Shown here piece after piece: positions 62,839 to 64,000 of a DNA stretch of 64,000 nt. The stretch's first letter is position 1; each line of letters starts with the position of its first letter. The DNA comes from Bacteroidales bacterium (lineage in GTDB: Bacteria; Bacteroidota; Bacteroidia; Bacteroidales; Bacteroidaceae): positions 30,138 through 94,137 of the forward strand of contig SUXS01000015.1 in the NCBI GenBank assembly GCA_015060865.1. Direction: 5' to 3'. The translations under genes were made by a program, and so were the position numbers. Under the pieces are notes generated by a model. It was not told the origin of the DNA and made no database searches. It saw nothing but the letters and a program-made list of their open reading frames with translations.

Positions 62839-63281
62839 TATCGCTGTCCCCACTTCTTCTGCCATTCCTTGTAGAAGGCAGGGGCGGCAAGTTCTGTCTC
62901 GTGGTTATCTTCACGCACAAAATGCTGTGTAGTGGTGGCCTCGGTCATTACTGCATGGTCGCTCTTGCGAAGTATCTGGTAGCGGTAGATGATCTTCGAG
63001 GCATGGGTAGGTACATATTCAATGCGTACGATGATGGTCTCCTCGTAGGGGATGACCTGCTTGTACTGTATATGCAGATCGGTGACGGGAACGATGTATC
63101 CGTGGTCGAGGAAAGACAGGTATTCGAGTCCGTACTTGTGTCCGAATACTTCGCGTGCTGTCTCCAGGTACTTCACATAGTTCCCGTGCCACACTACGCG
63201 CAGCGCATCGATGTCGTAGAACGAGATAGTGCGCTCATATTCGGCCCACAGCAGGGGCTTGTCGGTGTTACTTGCTTTCAT
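62838..63281 (-). CDS. Hotdog-fold acyl-CoA/ACP thioesterase
   Basis: A 147-residue 4HBT-type thioesterase. FYDIDALRVVWHGNYVKYLETARE has the family D-x-G/D-V-H-type loop with Asp and the HGNY tail, and the following helix and strands fit. It may release or edit chains in the cluster. It overlaps the next gene by 14 bases and the dehydratase by TAATG. Confidence 0.85.
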   Translation of the reverse strand: MKASNTDKPLLWAEYERTISFYDIDALRVVWHGNYVKYLETAREVFGHKYGLEYLSFLDHGYIVPVTDLHIQYKQVIPYEETIIVRIEYVPTHASKIIYRYQILRKSDHAVMTEATTTQHFVREDNHETELAAPAFYKEWQKKWGQR

Positions 63282-63693
63282 CGGTAGCCAGCTTCATCTT
63301 ACAGGTAGCCACCAGCTGGTCGGCCACCTTGGTTTCTGCCGTGATGAGGGTGATATCATTGATTTCCGACACGATGCGTATGGTTGTATGCAGCGTATCG
63401 CCTTTGCTGGGATAGACGGTAAACCTACAGTTCTTCACATCACCTATGTATCCCAACTTAACGCTGTCGGCCTCCACAAGGTGCTTATACCCTGTGTAGG
63501 CCGCAGCAGTCTGGGCTATATGTTCAATGATTCCCACTTCGGCAAACTTGTCGCCTACACAGAAGATGTTGTCTTCACGTATGGTGAGCTCTGATGCGTA
63601 GTTCTTCTCATCGATGCGGCTAAACGTGTCGAGCATCACGATGGGTGCCCGCTGCGGTATCAGCTGCTCAATGTCCGTAGTGGTATATGACAT
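63268..63693 (-). CDS. Hotdog-fold dehydratase-like protein (ApeP type)
   Basis: A 141-residue hotdog protein opening with IEQLIPQRAPIVMLDTFSRI, the same start as ApeP/FabZ-like proteins in polyene clusters, then the IIEHIAQTAAAYTGY helix. It overlaps the thioesterase gene by 14 bases. The ACP lies 38 bases upstream. Confidence 0.78.
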   Translation of the reverse strand: MSYTTTDIEQLIPQRAPIVMLDTFSRIDEKNYASELTIREDNIFCVGDKFAEVGIIEHIAQTAAAYTGYKHLVEADSVKLGYIGDVKNCRFTVYPSKGDTLHTTIRIVSEINDITLITAETKVADQLVATCKMKLATDESK

Positions 63694-63731
63694 AGAGGAT
63701 TAAGAATCTAACGTTAATTATGAAACAGATT

Positions 63732-63974
63732 CTAAGCCAAGCGAGTGTATACAAACTCGTACAGGTCACCGAAAGTGCGGATGGTAGCAATCTCAGAGTT
63801 CTGGATGGTAACACCAAACTCCTCATCTACGAGGCCGACCATATCCACGAGGCTGAGGCTGTCGAGGTGCAGAGTCTCCTTGATGGGAGCATCAGCGGTG
63901 ATCTCAGAGGTTTCTACTTCAAATTCATCGGCCAGGATAGTGACCATCTTTTCAATCATTTCGTTCTTTTCCAT
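63732..63974 (-). CDS. Acyl carrier protein
   Basis: An 80-residue ACP. The phosphopantetheine serine is S39 in LHLDSLSLVDM, preceded by an acidic helix, and the end (FGDLYEFVYTRLA) is typical. It is the first gene of the cluster inside the window; ketosynthases would be expected to the right. Confidence 0.93.
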   Translation of the reverse strand: MEKNEMIEKMVTILADEFEVETSEITADAPIKETLHLDSLSLVDMVGLVDEEFGVTIQNSEIATIRTFGDLYEFVYTRLA

Positions 63975-64000
63975 TGTTTTTGTCGTTAAAAAGGTTTATA

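Noticed and set aside
1..64000. tRNA, rRNA, insertion sequences and prophage
   Set aside because: Looked for on both strands by eye; no cloverleaf with CCA context, rRNA segment, transposase motif or phage gene was seen. A covariance search would be decisive.

Overview
The window looks like chromosome of a bacterium of the order Bacteroidales. The sequence-level reasons are: a type IX secretion pair (PorU, PorV) together with a cargo that carries a T9SS-like C-terminal domain; several lipoprotein glycosidases; genes typical of the group (DUF3822, STM3941, DUF4878, PG_1098-type THUMP-like methyltransferase); and repeated promoters of the Bacteroidetes type (TTTG, 19-21 bases, TAnnTTTG) instead of the E. 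coli type. The family (Bacteroidaceae, Prevotellaceae or a relative) cannot be fixed from this sequence alone. No rRNA, tRNA, CRISPR array, transposase or phage gene was seen.

Layout. 0-1.3 kb: a leftward operon (small winged-helix-like protein, YgbA-like protein, SDR oxidoreductase, start of a zinc alcohol dehydrogenase). 1.6-6.4 kb: two leftward lipoprotein glycosidases, GH35 and GH92. 6.5-8.8 kb: a rightward pair made of an AmgK-like kinase fused to a RapZ C-terminal domain and a BadF-type sugar kinase, suggesting amino-sugar or cell-wall recycling. 8.9-18.1 kb: housekeeping and small envelope genes on both strands (HHH protein, VanZ-like, SGNH hydrolase, rnhB, lipoproteins, TonB-domain protein, SUI1-sufS, FAH family, NlpC/P60-like). 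18.4-27.7 kb: a long rightward block, porU-porV-ispF-metallophosphoesterase-methyltransferase-pgeF-B3/4. 28-31 kb: rplM-rpsI-rpsB-tsf. 31-36 kb: RecD-like helicase, a membrane-anchored protein of unknown function, DUF3822, rsmD and cardiolipin synthase. 36.3-39.2 kb: an orphan membrane sensor joined directly to an AraC DNA-binding domain. 39.6-47.5 kb: rpsA, threonine aldolase, rpsU, tex and hisS, with repeat-rich spacers. 47.6-51.4 kb: a very large secreted modular protein. 51.5-57.6 kb: zinc peptidase, Fur-purA, parE, coaD, LolA-like. 57.7-64 kb: a tightly packed leftward cluster (MMPL exporter, FabG, FAD desaturase-like enzyme, three hotdog-fold enzymes, acyl carrier protein) that looks like the edge of an aryl-polyene/flexirubin-type lipid-pigment cluster and runs off the right end.

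The most unusual material is in the spacers. One family of intergenic repeats carries complete promoters in front of rpsA and rpsU, with decayed copies near rnhB. Two palindrome arrays lie just downstream of sufS and hisS and keep their pairing although the bases differ. A 27-base inverted repeat encloses a GC-rich core beside rnhB. Several shorter leader repeats recur before unrelated genes. The most interesting proteins are the AmgK-RapZ fusion, the propeller-AraC sensor and the pseudopilin-like membrane protein upstream of DUF3822.
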